64,000 bases of DNA, from assembly GCA_963747835.1 (NCBI GenBank), contig CAVVGO010000003.1, positions 1-64,000 on the forward strand, given 5' to 3'. The translations under genes were made by a program, and so were the position numbers. The notes below the pieces were generated by a model that was given only the letters and a program-made list of their open reading frames with translations, ran no database searches and had not been told where the DNA came from. This DNA comes from JAJPKK01 sp963747835 (GTDB lineage: Bacteria > Pseudomonadota > Alphaproteobacteria > Rhizobiales > Xanthobacteraceae). Shown one piece after another: positions 63,402 to 64,000 of this stretch (position 1 is its first letter; the number at the start of each line of letters is the position of its first letter).

Positions 63402-64000
63402 ATGACTGCTCGATCGAAGCCGCCCTTCCGGGCCGACCACGTCGGTTCGTTCCTGCGCTCGGCGCCGCTCAAGGCGGCACGCGAAAAGGCTGCCGCGGGC
63501 GCCATCACCGCGACGCAGCTCAAGGCCGTCGAGGACGAGGAAATCCCGAAGGTCGTCGCCAAACAGGAAGCGATCGGCCTCAAACTCGCGACCGACGGCG
63601 AATATCGTCGCTCTTGGTGGCATTTCGATTTCTTCGGCATGCTCGACGGCGTCGAGATCTACGAGCTTGGACCACGGCATTCAGTTCCAGGGCATCCAGA
63701 CCAAGGCGCAAAGCATCCGTGTCAACGGCAAGATCGGGTTTTCCAACCATCCGATGCTGGAGCACTTTCGGTTCCTCAAGGCCCACACCAAGGTGATGCC
63801 GAAGATGACCATCCCGAGCCCGAGCGTGTTTCATTTCCGTCTCGAGCCGGACGCGGTTTCAAAGGTGGCCTACCCCGATCGCGACGCGATCTTTGACGAT
63901 CTCGGTGCCGCCTATGCGAAGGCGGTGCGTGCCTTCTACGATGCCGGCTGCCGTTATCTGCAATTCGACGACACTGCCTGGGCCTATCTGTGTTCCGACG
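63402..64000 (+). CDS. MetE-like cobalamin-independent methionine synthase II family protein (partial, frameshifted)
   Basis: Preceded by AAGGGAG. The N-terminus PPFRADHVGSFLRSAPLKAA, then IGLKLATDGEYRRSWWHFDF, is typical of the short (about 370 aa) MetE C-terminal-domain proteins. The frame fails at YEL and resumes one base over with DHGIQFQGIQTKAQSIRVNG, HPMLEHFRFLKAHTKVMPKM and YLQFDDTAWAYLCSD, running off the window. Removing one G of GG at 63669-63670 joins them. These proteins may use methyl donors other than methyltetrahydrofolate. Here it might accept methyl groups freed from methoxylated aromatics, but that is only inference from context. Confidence 0.85.

Overview
The window looks like chromosomal DNA of an alphaproteobacterium of the order Hyphomicrobiales (Rhizobiales), close to Bradyrhizobium or Xanthobacteraceae. 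The signs are high GC, strongly GC3-biased codons, long antisense shadow ORFs, an MmcB/GluQRS/GlnD/RegBA gene set of alphaproteobacterial type, Bug-type solute receptors and Bradyrhizobium-like palindromic repeats. I ran no database search, so placement and names rest on recognising motifs.

Layout. 1-4.2 kb: a minus-strand run of three overlapping genes for exported proteins (a c-type-cytochrome/DUF1587-1588-1592-1595 protein, a Tat-exported DUF1552 protein, and a partial metallo-beta-lactamase-fold protein). 4.2-5.7 kb: an accessory scar with an IS1380-family transposase remnant, a tRNA-Leu(CAA) and a truncated tyrosine recombinase. 5.8-11.1 kb: an ArsR/SRPBCC pair, an EthD protein, DsbB and a small cluster with a 4,5-dihydroxyphthalate-decarboxylase-like protein, a class II aldolase and a Bug receptor. 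11.4-14.5 kb: an ABC-F ATPase gene split by an IS701-family element with an exact CTAG target duplication. 14.6-32.2 kb: mainly housekeeping and stress genes (L,D-transpeptidase, HNH nuclease, AlkA-like glycosylase, GluQRS, a soluble hybrid kinase, MmcB, the redox pair RegB/RegA, an ABC-2 exporter, PHA depolymerase, a Bcr/CflA pump). 32.2-44 kb: PBP1A, a Rieske/amidohydrolase fusion scar, GlnD, a 2OG oxygenase plus acyltransferase pair, and MutS. 44.3-64 kb: a catabolic region.

The catabolic region has a minus-strand arm (IorA/IorB-type oxidoreductase, hotdog acyl-CoA thioesterase, SDR dehydrogenase, enoyl-CoA hydratase) and a plus-strand arm starting at 51.84 kb (3-oxoacid CoA-transferase A/B, thiolase, LigI, LigA, LigB, LigC, then a complete LivKHMGF-type ABC importer). 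LigABCI are the protocatechuate 4,5-cleavage enzymes. A plausible but unproven reading is that the region imports plant-derived aromatic acids, trims acyl-CoA side chains and channels protocatechuate into the 2-pyrone-4,6-dicarboxylate route. LigJ, LigK and LigU are not in the window.

Two cautions. Between 46 and 64 kb, seven otherwise well-conserved genes each carry a frameshift that is explained by one duplicated base. Removing that base gives a length divisible by three in all six that can be measured end to end. This suggests either assembly error or recent decay, and should be settled from reads. LigA and LigB both carry unusual basic C-terminal tails, and LigA's is a 12-bp tandem repeat array. 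The best candidates for new biology are the exported cytochrome/DUF1552/MBL module at the left edge and the tailed LigAB within the aromatic cluster.
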